64,000 bases of DNA from JAGVSZ01 sp963716855. Lineage in GTDB: Bacteria; Pseudomonadota; Gammaproteobacteria; Burkholderiales; SG8-39. The notes under the pieces are model-generated. The model did not search any database. It was not told the origin of the DNA and worked only from the letters and a program-made list of their open reading frames with translations. The stretch lies in NCBI GenBank assembly GCA_963716855.1, contig CAVQUV010000021.1:186001-250000 (forward strand). The letters are read 5' to 3'. Made by a program: the position numbers and the translations under genes. Shown piece after piece: positions 43,193 through 51,285 of this stretch; within the stretch, counting starts at the first letter, position 1; each line of letters starts with the position of its first letter.

Positions 43193-44725
43193 ATGCACAA
43201 CATCATCAGGCAGCTCGACGAGATGCGCGCAGGCGCGCGGCTCGGGGGCGGCGAGAAGCGCATCGAGGCGCAGCACGCGAAGGGCAAACTCACCGCCCGC
43301 GAGCGCATCGAGCTGCTGCTCGACCCCGACTCGTTCGAGGAATGGGACATGTTCGTGGAGCACCGCTGCGTCGACTTCGGCATGGGCGAGCAGAAGGTCC
43401 CGGGCGACGGCGTGGTGACCGGCTACGGCACGATCAACGGCCGCCTGGTGTTCGTCTTCAGCCAGGACTTCACCGTGTTCGGCGGCGCCCTGTCGGAGGC
43501 CCACGCGGAGAAGATCTGCAAGATCATGGACCACGCGCTCAAGGCCGGGGCGCCCGTGATCGGACTGAACGACTCCGGCGGCGCGCGCATCCAGGAGGGC
43601 GTCGCCTCGCTCGGCGGGTACGCCGACGTGTTCCAGCGCAACGTCCTCGCGTCCGGCGTGATCCCGCAGATCTCGGTGATCATGGGCCCGTGCGCGGGCG
43701 GCGCGGTCTACTCGCCGGCGATGACCGATTTCATCCTGATGGTGAAGGACACCTCCTACATGTTCGTCACCGGTCCGGAGGTCGTGAAGACGGTGACCCA
43801 CGAGGAGGTCACCGCCGAGGAGCTCGGCGGCGCCGTGTCGCATTCGACGAAATCGGGCGTCGCCGACCGCGCGTTCGAGAACGACGTCGAGGCGCTCTCG
43901 ATGGTGCGGCGGCTGGTGAACTACTTGCCGCCCAACAACCGCGAGAAGCCGCCGGTGCGCCCCACCACCGACGGCGCCGACCGGCTCGACTACTCGCTCG
44001 ACACGCTCGTCCCCGACAACCCCAACAAGGCGTACGACATCAAGGAGCTGATCTTCAAGGTCGTCGACGACACCGACTTCCTCGAGCTGCAGCCCGACTA
44101 CGCGAAGAACATGGTGATCGGGTTCGGCCGCATGGAGGGCTCCACCGTCGGCATCGTCGCCAACCAGCCGCTCGTCCTGGCCGGCTGCCTCGACATCAAG
44201 AGCTCGATCAAGGCGGCGCGCTTCGTGCGCTTCTGCGACGCGTTCAACATTCCGATAATCACGTTCGTGGACGTGCCGGGATTCATGCCGGGAACGGCGC
44301 AGGAGTTCGGCGGGATCATCAAGCACGGCGCCAAGCTGCTGTACGCCTATGCCGAGGCGACCGTGCCGAAGGTGACCGTGATCACGCGCAAGGCCTACGG
44401 CGGCGCCTACGACGTCATGAGCTCGAAGCATCTGCGCGGCGACGTGAACTTCGCCTGGCCGTCGGCGGAGATCGCGGTGATGGGGCCGAAGGGCGCGGTC
44501 GAGATCATCTTCCGCAAGGACCTCGGCGACCGCGAGAGGATCGCCGCGCGCACCGAGGAGTACCGGAGGAAGTTCGCCAATCCGTTCGTCGCCGGCAGCC
44601 GCGGGTTCATCGACGACGTGATCATGCCGCACGAGACGCGCAAGCGCATCTGCCGGTCGCTCGCGATGCTGCGCGAGAAGAAGCTCGAGAACCCGTGGCG
44701 CAAGCACGGGAACATTCCGTTGTAG
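43193..44725 (+). CDS. pccB: Propionyl-CoA carboxylase beta (carboxyltransferase) subunit
   Basis: This subunit transfers CO2 from carboxybiotin to propionyl-CoA, making methylmalonyl-CoA. The 510-residue protein has the two crotonase-like halves of acyl-CoA carboxyltransferases: GLNDSGGARIQEGVASLGGY with GPCAGGAVYSPA in the first, and VDVPGFMPGTAQEFGGIIKHGAK with TRKAYGGAYDVMSSKHL in the second. It ends HGNIPL, as PccB proteins do. Placement between meaB and the biotin carboxylase subunit supports propionyl-CoA as substrate. The mmdA gene at 49301-50857 is a paralogue. Confidence 0.94.
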   Translation: MHNIIRQLDEMRAGARLGGGEKRIEAQHAKGKLTARERIELLLDPDSFEEWDMFVEHRCVDFGMGEQKVPGDGVVTGYGTINGRLVFVFSQDFTVFGGALSEAHAEKICKIMDHALKAGAPVIGLNDSGGARIQEGVASLGGYADVFQRNVLASGVIPQISVIMGPCAGGAVYSPAMTDFILMVKDTSYMFVTGPEVVKTVTHEEVTAEELGGAVSHSTKSGVADRAFENDVEALSMVRRLVNYLPPNNREKPPVRPTTDGADRLDYSLDTLVPDNPNKAYDIKELIFKVVDDTDFLELQPDYAKNMVIGFGRMEGSTVGIVANQPLVLAGCLDIKSSIKAARFVRFCDAFNIPIITFVDVPGFMPGTAQEFGGIIKHGAKLLYAYAEATVPKVTVITRKAYGGAYDVMSSKHLRGDVNFAWPSAEIAVMGPKGAVEIIFRKDLGDRERIAARTEEYRRKFANPFVAGSRGFIDDVIMPHETRKRICRSLAMLREKKLENPWRKHGNIPL

Positions 44726-44798
44726 CGAAGGGGGAAGGGAGACGGAGAACGGGAGCGGCGTGATTGCGCCGCTCTCCGCGCGCTGCCTCCGGCACACG

Positions 44799-46789
44799 AT
44801 GTTCAAGAAGATTCTGATCGCCAACCGCGGCGAGATCGCCTGCCGCGTGATCCGCACCGCGCATCGGATGGGCATCGCGACCGTCGCGGTCTACTCCGAG
44901 GCCGACCGCGACGCGCGGCACGTGGACCTTGCCGACGAGGCGGTGCTGATCGGCCCGCCGCCGTCGGCGCAGAGCTATCTCCTCATGGATCGCATCCTGC
45001 AGGCGGCGAAGGACACCGGCGCCGAAGCCGTGCACCCGGGCTACGGCTTCCTGTCCGAGAACGCGGCGTTCTGCGATCTGCTGGAGAAGAACGGCGTCGT
45101 CTTCATCGGGCCGAAGGCGAGGTCGATCCAGGCGATGGGCGACAAGATCGCCTCCAAGAAGCTCGCGGCTGCCGCCAAGGTCAGCACGATCCCCGGCTAC
45201 ACCGACGTGATCGGGAACGCCGAGCAGGCGGTCGAAATCGCGCAGGGCGTCGGCTATCCGGTGATGATCAAGGCGTCGGCCGGCGGCGGCGGCAAGGGCC
45301 TGCGGGTCGCATGGACCGATGCCGAGTGCCGCGCGGGGTTCCAGAGCTGCCGCAACGAGGCAAAGGCCGCGTTCGGCGACGACCGGGTGTTCATCGAGAA
45401 GTTCATCGTCGAGCCGCGCCACATCGAGATCCAGGTGCTCGGCGACGCGCACGGCAATTGCGTGTACCTCTGGGAGCGCGAGTGCTCGATCCAGCGGCGC
45501 CACCAGAAGGTGCTCGAGGAGGCGCCCTCCCCGTTCCTCGACGAGCGGACGCGCCGCGCGATGGGCGAGCAGGCCGTCGCGCTCGCGCGGGCGGTCGACT
45601 ACCAGTCGGCCGGCACCGTCGAGTTCGTGGTCGGCGCCGACCACAGCTTCTACTTCCTCGAGATGAACACGCGGCTGCAGGTCGAGCACCCGGTGACCGA
45701 GATGATCACCGGCCTCGACCTCGTCGAGCAGATGATCCGCGTCGCCGCCGGCGAGCGGCTCGCGTTCGCGCAGAAGGACGTGAAGCTGAACGGCTGGGCG
45801 ATGGAATGCCGCATCAACGCGGAGGATCCGTTCCGCGGGTTCCTGCCCTCGATCGGCCGGCTGGTGAAGTACATCGCCGCCCGCCGAGCTGCCGGGGATG
45901 GTGCGCGTCGACACCGGGATCTACGAGGGCGGCGAGATCTCGATGTACTACGACTCGATGATCGCGAAGCTCGTCGCCCACGGCGCCACCCGCGACCAGG
46001 CGATCGCGCGCATGCGCGACGCGCTGAACGCCTTCGTCATCCGCGGCGTGTCCACGAACATCCCGTTCCAGGCCGCGCTGATGCAGCACCCGCGCTTCGT
46101 GGCGGGGCGCTTCAACACCGGGTTCATCGCCGAGGCGTACCCGCAGGGCTTTCGCAGCGAGGACGTGCCGCACGACGATCCGGCGCTGCTGATGTGCGTC
46201 GCCGCCGTGCTTCACCGCCGATACATGGACCGCGCCGCCGGGATCACGCGGCCAGCTGCGCGGCCACGAGCGCAAGGTGGGGGCCGACTGGGTCGTCGTC
46301 ATGCGCGGCGAGCATCATCCCGTGACGGTGTCCAACATCGCGGACGGCCAGCACGTCGCGTACAAGGGCGAGGCGTTCACCGTGCGCTCCGACTGGGCGT
46401 TCGGACACCCGATCTTCCGCGGCACGGTGAACGGGCGCGAGGTCTGCATGCAGGTCGAGCGGCGGAACCTCGTCTACCGCCTCTTCCACTGGGGCACGCA
46501 GGTCGACGTGATGGTGCTCACCGCGCGCGCGGCCGAGCTTCACGCGCTCATGCCGCGCAAGCCGCCGCCGGATCTCTCGAAGTACCTGATCTCGCCGATG
46601 CCGGGTCTGCTGACCGAGATCGCCGTCGCCGCGGGCCAGGAGGTCAAGGCGGGCGAGAAGCTCGCGGTGATCGAGGCCATGAAGATGGAGAACGTGCTGC
46701 GCGCGGAGAACGACGCGCGCGTCAAGGCGCTGCTCGCCAAGCCGGGCGACAGCCTGGCGGTCGATCAGTCGATCATCGAGTTCGACTGA
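44799..46789 (+). CDS. pccA: Propionyl-CoA carboxylase alpha subunit (biotin carboxylase + biotin carrier), two frameshifts as sequenced
   Basis: This subunit carboxylates its own biotin using ATP and bicarbonate. MFKKILIANRGEIACRVIRT opens the biotin carboxylase domain, with GGGGKGLR in the ATP-grasp lid and EMNTRLQVEHPVTE at the active site. The C-terminal carrier domain has the biotinylation site VIEAMKMENVL. The frame breaks twice. Near 45876, YIA should continue PPAELPGMVRVDTG; near 46249 an extra C separates AGIT from GQLRGHERKVGADWV. Repaired, the protein has about 663 residues. The order pccB-pccA and the intact domains argue for indel errors rather than decay. The ATG at 44799 matches the family start. 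Confidence 0.9.
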
Positions 46790-46798
46790 ACGCGCCGG

Positions 46799-47269
46799 TC
46801 ACCGCGGCGCGAAGGCCGCGATGACCTCCGCCGGCGCCTGGACGAGCTCGATCAGCACGCCCTCGCCCGCGATCGGAAACTCGCCGTTTGCCTTCGGGTG
46901 GATGAAGCAGATGTCGTAGCCGGCGCCACCGCGCCGGATGCCGCCCGGGGCGAAGCGCACGCCCTGCGCCGTCAGCCACTCAACCGCCTTCGGCAGGTCG
47001 TCGACCCAAAGGCCGATGTGATTGAGCGGCGTCTCGTGCACCGCGGGCTTCTTCGCCGCGTCGAGCGGCTGCATCAGATCGACCTCGACTTTGTGCGCAC
47101 CCGACCCCAGCGCGAGGATGTCCTCGTCGACGTTTTCGCGCTCGCTGCGGTAGTTGCCGGCTACCGGGACACCGAGCGTGTCGACCCAGAGCTTCGCGAG
47201 ACGCGCCTTGTCGAGCGCGCCGATGGCGATCTGCTGCAGGCCGAGGATGCGGAATGGTCGCGCGCTCAT
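46799..47269 (-). CDS. VOC-family protein, methylmalonyl-CoA epimerase-like
   Basis: The 156-residue protein has two beta-alpha-beta-beta-beta modules of the vicinal oxygen chelate fold and its context is the methylmalonyl-CoA island, so epimerisation of (S)- to (R)-methylmalonyl-CoA is the best guess. The second-half ligands are present (His in LNHIGLWVDD, Glu in VLIELVQ). In the first strand, however, the usual metal-binding His of DHIGIAV is replaced in LQQIAIGALD. That leaves the metal site altered and the epimerase assignment less certain. It is convergent with pccA, 9 bases apart, and 52 bases downstream of mmdB on the same strand. Confidence 0.75.
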   Translation of the reverse strand: MSARPFRILGLQQIAIGALDKARLAKLWVDTLGVPVAGNYRSERENVDEDILALGSGAHKVEVDLMQPLDAAKKPAVHETPLNHIGLWVDDLPKAVEWLTAQGVRFAPGGIRRGGAGYDICFIHPKANGEFPIAGEGVLIELVQAPAEVIAAFAPR

Positions 47270-47321
47270 GTCGAAGGGTCGAAAGATCGAAGGGTCGAAT
47301 CCGCGTGCCGGAATTCTATTA

Positions 47322-48443
47322 TCACCGAGCGCCCATCAGCGCCAGCAGCACGCCGCCCGCGACGACGCTCGCGACCTGCCCGGCGGCGTTCGCGCCCATG
47401 GCGTGCATCAGCAGGAAGTTCTCGAAGTCCTCGTCCTGCGCCATCTTGCTGAACGACGCGCGCCGCCATCGGAAATGCGCTGATGCCGGCCGCACCGATC
47501 AGCGGGTTGAAACGCCCGCCGCTGAGCACGTTCAGGAGCTTGCCGAAGAGCAGCCCGGCGGCGGTGTCGACCGCGAAGGCAAGAATGCCGAGCACCAGGA
47601 TCGCGAGCGTGCTCGGCTTGAGGAACTCGGCGCCGACCATCGTCGAGCCGATGGCGAGCCCGAGAAAGAGCGTCACGATGTTGGCGATCTCCTCGGACGA
47701 CGCCTTCGTGAGCCGCTCGACCGCGCCGGACTCCTTCATCAGGTTGCCGAGCATCAGCATGCCGATCAGCGGCGTCGCGAACGGCACCAGCGTCCCGACC
47801 AGCACCGTGACCACGATCGGGAAGAGGATGCGCGTGCGCCGGCTGATCGCGCGCTGGCTGTACGGCATGCGGATCCGGCGCTCGCGCCGCGTCGTCAGCG
47901 CGCGCATGATCGGCGGCAGGATGATCGGCACCAGCGACATGTAGCTGTACGCGGCGACGGTGATCGGCCCCAGCAGGTGCGGCGCGAGGATGCCGCTGAC
48001 GTAGATCGACGTCGGGCCGTCGATCGCGCCGATGATCCCGATCGACGCCGCCTCCTCGCGGCTGAAGCCGAACAGGAGCGCCAGCACGAGCGTGAGGAAG
48101 ATCCCGAACTGGCCGGCCGCTCCGAGCAGCACCATGCGCGGGTTCTCGAGCAGCGGCCCGAAGTCGGTGAGCGCGCCGATGCCGATGAAGATCAGCAGCG
48201 GAAAGAGCTCGTTCGCGATCCCCGCGTTGTAGAGCACGCGCAGCATCCCGTCGTCGGCGACAGCGGCGACAGCGGCAGGTTCGCGAGGAGGCAGCCGGCG
48301 CCGATCGGCACGAGCAGCAGCGGCTCGTAGTCTTTGGCGATGCCGAGGTACAGCAGCACGCAGGCGACCGCGATCATGATCACCGACTGCGGCGTCACGT
48401 GCGCGATGCCCTGCAGCAGCAGGTCCAGCGTGTCGCCGCTCAC
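47322..48443 (-). CDS. mmdB: Na+-translocating decarboxylase beta subunit (OadB/MmdB family), two compensating frameshifts as sequenced
   Basis: This integral membrane subunit decarboxylates carboxybiotin and exports Na+. It begins LDLLLQGIAHVTPQSVIMI and has about nine to eleven hydrophobic helices, the ion-site motif GAIDGPTSIYVSG, IIGAAGIS-like NPLIGAAGISAFPMAARV, and the closing MHAMGANAAGQVASVVAGGV. The frame is lost near 48255 within a short gcggcgaca repeat and regained near 47455, so the first and last parts share one frame and the middle uses another. Such paired shifts suggest assembly errors. It is the last gene of the mmdA-mmdC-carrier-mmdB operon. Confidence 0.9.
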
Positions 48444-48449
48444 GGCCGC

Positions 48450-48938
48450 TCAGCCCGCACGGAAGCGGACGATCGCGTCGCCATGTCCGACCGCCTGCCC
48501 GACGGCGACGCACACCTCGGCGATCGTTCCGGCGCGCGGCGACTTGATGCTGTTCTTCATCTTCATCGCCTCGAGCACCGCGATCGCCTGGCCGCGCTCG
48601 ACCGTGTCGCCGGCCGCAACGCTGACCTCGAGGATGACGCCGGGCATCGGCGCGTTGAGCGCGCCCGCGGCACCGCCGCCGCTGCGCGTCGGCTTGGGCG
48701 CAGCGGGCGCGGGCTTGCGGCTGACCGGCGCTGCAGGCTCGGCCGGCGCATTCGTCGCCGACGCGCCGCGCGCCGGCGCAATGCCGGGCGTGATCGTCGC
48801 CTCGGGAAGATCCTCGTCGCCCGAGAGCGCGACTTCGTAGCGCTCGTCGCCGACGACCACCTCGAAGCGATCGGCCGACTGCTCCTGCACGTCGATCACG
48901 AACTCGCGGCCGCGAATCTGCAGCGTGTAGCGCCTCAT
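48450..48938 (-). CDS. Biotin carrier subunit of the Na+-translocating decarboxylase
   Basis: The 162-residue protein has an N-terminal assembly segment (RRYTLQIRGREFVIDVQEQ), a flexible Ala/Pro-rich linker (about 50-95), and a C-terminal biotinyl domain (PMPGVILEVSV) with the biotin attachment Lys126 in VLEAMKMKNS. It should shuttle CO2 from the carboxyltransferase to the membrane subunit. Its ATG at 48938 overlaps the end of the gamma-subunit gene (ATGA). It ends six bases before mmdB begins, so the genes are tightly coupled. Confidence 0.92.
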   Translation of the reverse strand: MRRYTLQIRGREFVIDVQEQSADRFEVVVGDERYEVALSGDEDLPEATITPGIAPARGASATNAPAEPAAPVSRKPAPAAPKPTRSGGGAAGALNAPMPGVILEVSVAAGDTVERGQAIAVLEAMKMKNSIKSPRAGTIAEVCVAVGQAVGHGDAIVRFRAG

Positions 48939-49291
48939 GACCTGCCTCGCCAGCTGCGGTTCTGGCGCGCGCGCCCGGTCGCCACCCAGCGCGAGGCATA
49001 GAGCAGGCTGCCGGGCCAGTAGCTGCGCATCGCCGGCGCGGCCTGACGACGGCGCACCGCCTTGTGCGTCAGCACGGCGACGGTGATCGCGGCGACGAGG
49101 TCCGCGTCCATCCCCCCGGTCGGCGCCTCCGCGGTCGGCTGCTCCATTGCGCGCGTCGACGGTGCCGGCGCGGCGGGCGGCGCGTCGAAGCGGAGCACCA
49201 GGCTGAGCAAGCCCCACAGCGCGGCGAGCAGCGCGAACACGAGGCCCATGCCGACCACCGTCATCTGCAGACCCCAGCCGAGGTTCTCCAC
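48935..49291 (-). CDS. Na+-translocating decarboxylase gamma-type subunit (OadG/MmdC family)
   Basis: The 118-residue protein has one N-terminal membrane helix (LQMTVVGMGLVFALLAALWG), preceded by the short ENLGWG typical of OadG-type subunits. An Ala/Pro-rich segment, the helix DADLVAAITVAVLTHKAV and a basic C-terminus follow. These small subunits anchor the soluble carboxyltransferase and carrier to the beta subunit. It sits 9 bases after mmdA and overlaps the biotin-carrier gene by four bases. Confidence 0.85.
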   Translation of the reverse strand: MENLGWGLQMTVVGMGLVFALLAALWGLLSLVLRFDAPPAAPAPSTRAMEQPTAEAPTGGMDADLVAAITVAVLTHKAVRRRQAAPAMRSYWPGSLLYASRWVATGRARQNRSWRGRS

Positions 49292-49300
49292 GCGCGGCGC

Positions 49301-50857
49301 CTAGGACGGGAAGAGCCCGTGCTTCTTCGCCGGGTTCTGCTGCACCTTCGTGCGCAGGATCTCGAGCGCGCGCGCGAGTCGCGGGCGCGTCTCGCGCGGC
49401 TCGATCACCTCGTCGATCTGGCCGACGTCGGCGGCGCGATACGGATTGAAGAACTTCTCGCGGTAGTAGGCGATCAGCTCGCGCTCCTTGGCGCGCGGAT
49501 CGGCGGCGGCGCGCACCTCCTCGCGATACAGCACCCGCACCGCGGGCTCGGCGCCCATCACCGCGATCTGCGCGGTCGGCCAGGCGAAGGCGAGATCGGT
49601 GCGCATCTGCTTCGAGCTCATCGCGACGTACGCGCCGCCCATGGCCTTGCGCGTCACGATCGAGATCTTCGGCACGGTCGACTCGCAGTACGCGTAGATG
49701 ATCTTCGCGCCGTGCCGGATCACGCCGCCGTATTCCTGCTCGACGCCGGGCAGGAAGCCGGGGCAGTCGACGAACGTCACGAGCGGAATGTTGTAGGCGT
49801 CGCAGGTGCGGATGAAGCGGGCGATCTTGTCGCTCGCATCGATGTTCAGCGCGCCGGACATGTGCGCCGGCTGGTTCGCGACGACGCCCACCGAGTAGCC
49901 GTCCAGCCGCGCGAAGCCGACGACGGCGTTGGGCGCGAAGTCGGGGTGGATCTCGAGGAAGCTGTCGCGATCGAAGACGTGCCAGATCGCCGTACGCATG
50001 TCGTACGGCTCGTTCTCGTCGCGCGGAACGAGCGCGTTGAGCGCCTCGTCCATGCGGTCGGTCGGGTCGTAGGGTGCGACCTGCGGCGGATCCTCGTGGT
50101 TGTTCTGCGGCAGGTAGCCGAGCAGCCGCTTGACGAGCTCGAGCGCGGCCGGCTCGGTTTCGGCGGCGAGATGCGCGACGCCGCTGCGGCCGGTGTGCAC
50201 TGCGGCGCCGCCGAGAGTCAGCGCGGTGACCTCCTCGCCGGTGATCGCCTTGATCACGTCGGGACCGGTGAGGAACATCGACGCGCCGCCGGCCATGATC
50301 ACGAAATCGGTGAGCGCGGGCGAGTAGACCGCGCCGCCCGCGCACGGCCCGAGGATGAGCGAGATCTGCGGGATGACGCCCGAGGCCATCACGTTGCGCA
50401 CGAACACCTCGCCGTAGGCGGCGAGGCTGCGGACGCCCTCCTGGATGCGCGCGCCGCCCGAGTCGTTCAGGCCGATCAGCGGGATGCCGCTTTCGAGCGC
50501 GAGATCCTGGATGCGGCAGATCTTGTTCGACTGGACCTCGGAGAACGATCCGCCGAGGACGGTGAAGTCCTGCGCGAACACGGCGACGCGCCGCCCGTTG
50601 ATCTTGCCGAACCCGGTGACGATTCCGTCGCCCGGGAAGCGCTGCTGGTCCAGGCCGAACTCGGAGACGTTGTGGGTGGCGAGCGCGCCGAACTCCTGGA
50701 ACGATCCTTCGTCGAGGAGGAGCGCCAGCCGCTCGCGCGCGGTGAGCTTCCCGCGCGCGTGCTGCTGCTCGATGCGCTTCGCGCCGCCGCCAAGCACCGC
50801 GCGGCTGCGCATCTCGCGCAGCGTCGCCAAGTGCTCGCTCGCCTTCGCGTCCGACAT
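49301..50857 (-). CDS. mmdA: Methylmalonyl-CoA decarboxylase alpha (carboxyltransferase) subunit
   Basis: The 518-residue protein is an acyl-CoA carboxyltransferase paralogous to PccB: GLNDSGGARIQEGVRSLAAYG, GPCAGGAVYSPALTDF, VDCPGFLPGVEQEYGGVIRHG and TRKAMGGAYVAMSSKQM. Here it leads an operon with gamma, biotin-carrier and OadB-type subunits, so it should run in reverse, moving CO2 from an acyl-CoA to biotin for Na+-pumping decarboxylation. The adjacent mutase island makes methylmalonyl-CoA the likely substrate; glutaconyl-CoA is the main alternative. The ATG at 50857 follows GAAGGAGGGGG. A longer frame reaches into an FNR-type box and is not the start. Confidence 0.88.
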   Translation of the reverse strand: MSDAKASEHLATLREMRSRAVLGGGAKRIEQQHARGKLTARERLALLLDEGSFQEFGALATHNVSEFGLDQQRFPGDGIVTGFGKINGRRVAVFAQDFTVLGGSFSEVQSNKICRIQDLALESGIPLIGLNDSGGARIQEGVRSLAAYGEVFVRNVMASGVIPQISLILGPCAGGAVYSPALTDFVIMAGGASMFLTGPDVIKAITGEEVTALTLGGAAVHTGRSGVAHLAAETEPAALELVKRLLGYLPQNNHEDPPQVAPYDPTDRMDEALNALVPRDENEPYDMRTAIWHVFDRDSFLEIHPDFAPNAVVGFARLDGYSVGVVANQPAHMSGALNIDASDKIARFIRTCDAYNIPLVTFVDCPGFLPGVEQEYGGVIRHGAKIIYAYCESTVPKISIVTRKAMGGAYVAMSSKQMRTDLAFAWPTAQIAVMGAEPAVRVLYREEVRAAADPRAKERELIAYYREKFFNPYRAADVGQIDEVIEPRETRPRLARALEILRTKVQQNPAKKHGLFPS

Positions 50858-50909
50858 TGCCCCCTCCTTCGAGCCCCGCACAGGGTGGCGGCGGGACGGC
50901 AGTGCGGTC

Positions 50910-50923
50910 TTGACCTGAGTCAA
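50910..50923 (-). promoter_or_regulatory. FNR/CRP-family box upstream of the mmd operon
   Basis: The perfect palindrome TTGAC-CTGA-GTCAA is centred about 60 bases before the mmdA ATG. Class II placement would give a transcription start near 50875 and an 18-base leader that includes the ribosome-binding site. I see no good -10 in the GC-rich stretch, so direction and mode of action remain unproved. Confidence 0.6.
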
Positions 50924-50997
50924 ATCGCGCGGCCGGACGGCGCGAAAGGGGGTACGGCGGGACGCGCTACGCGCGCCATACGGACCCGAGGTGGGTA

Positions 50998-51048
50998 TGG
51001 CGCGCCCGGCAGGAGTCGAACCTGCGACCTTTGGCTTCGGAAACCAAC
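50998..51048 (-). repeat. 51-bp partial copy of tRNA-Arg(CCG), 3' half plus CCA
   Basis: This is identical base for base to 51117-51167. It carries the CCA end, the 3' acceptor strand, the T-arm and the 3' anticodon arm, but lacks the 5' half. Duplicated tRNA 3' halves are the usual scar of integrase-mediated insertion, or of a deletion after it. Confidence 0.85.
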
Positions 51049-51056
51049 CCGATTGG

Positions 51057-51079
51057 ACAAGGGGGCAATGCCCCCTTGT
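51057..51079. terminator. Perfect hairpin downstream of tRNA-Arg
   Basis: ACAAGGGGGC / GCCCCCTTGT form a perfect 10-bp stem with a three-base loop between the intact tRNA and its partial copy. It may end the tRNA transcript, though there is no T-run on either strand. It is also the kind of palindrome found at recombination sites. Confidence 0.5.
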
Positions 51080-51116
51080 AGATCCCCCAAGTCAGATGTG
51101 ACCTCGGAGGGATTCG

Positions 51117-51193
51117 TGGCGCGCCCGGCAGGAGTCGAACCTGCGACCTTTGGCTTCGGAAACCAACACTCTATCCAACTGAGCTACGGGCGC
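51117..51193 (-). tRNA. tRNA-Arg (anticodon CCG)
   Basis: The 77-base gene folds as a standard cloverleaf: acceptor GCGCCCG with CGGGCGC, D-arm GCTC...GAGT, anticodon loop TTCCGAA with anticodon CCG, T-arm GCAGG TTCGACT CCTGC, and an encoded GCCA end. It should read the CGG codon. Its 3' half is duplicated at 50998-51048. Confidence 0.95.
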
Positions 51194-51211
51194 GCGGAGG
51201 AGCGTGCGCAT

Positions 51212-51240
51212 TTTACCGCAAGGGGGCGGGCGGCTATAAT
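51212..51240 (+). promoter_or_regulatory. Sigma-70 promoter of the cytochrome c gene
   Basis: TTTACC (51212-51217) and TATAAT (51235-51240) are separated by 17 bases. The start of transcription would lie about 38 bases before the cytochrome ATG at 51286. Confidence 0.7.
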
Positions 51241-51285
51241 CCCGCCTCCCAGCTGCGCCACTCCCCTCCTCCGAGGCGTCGAACG

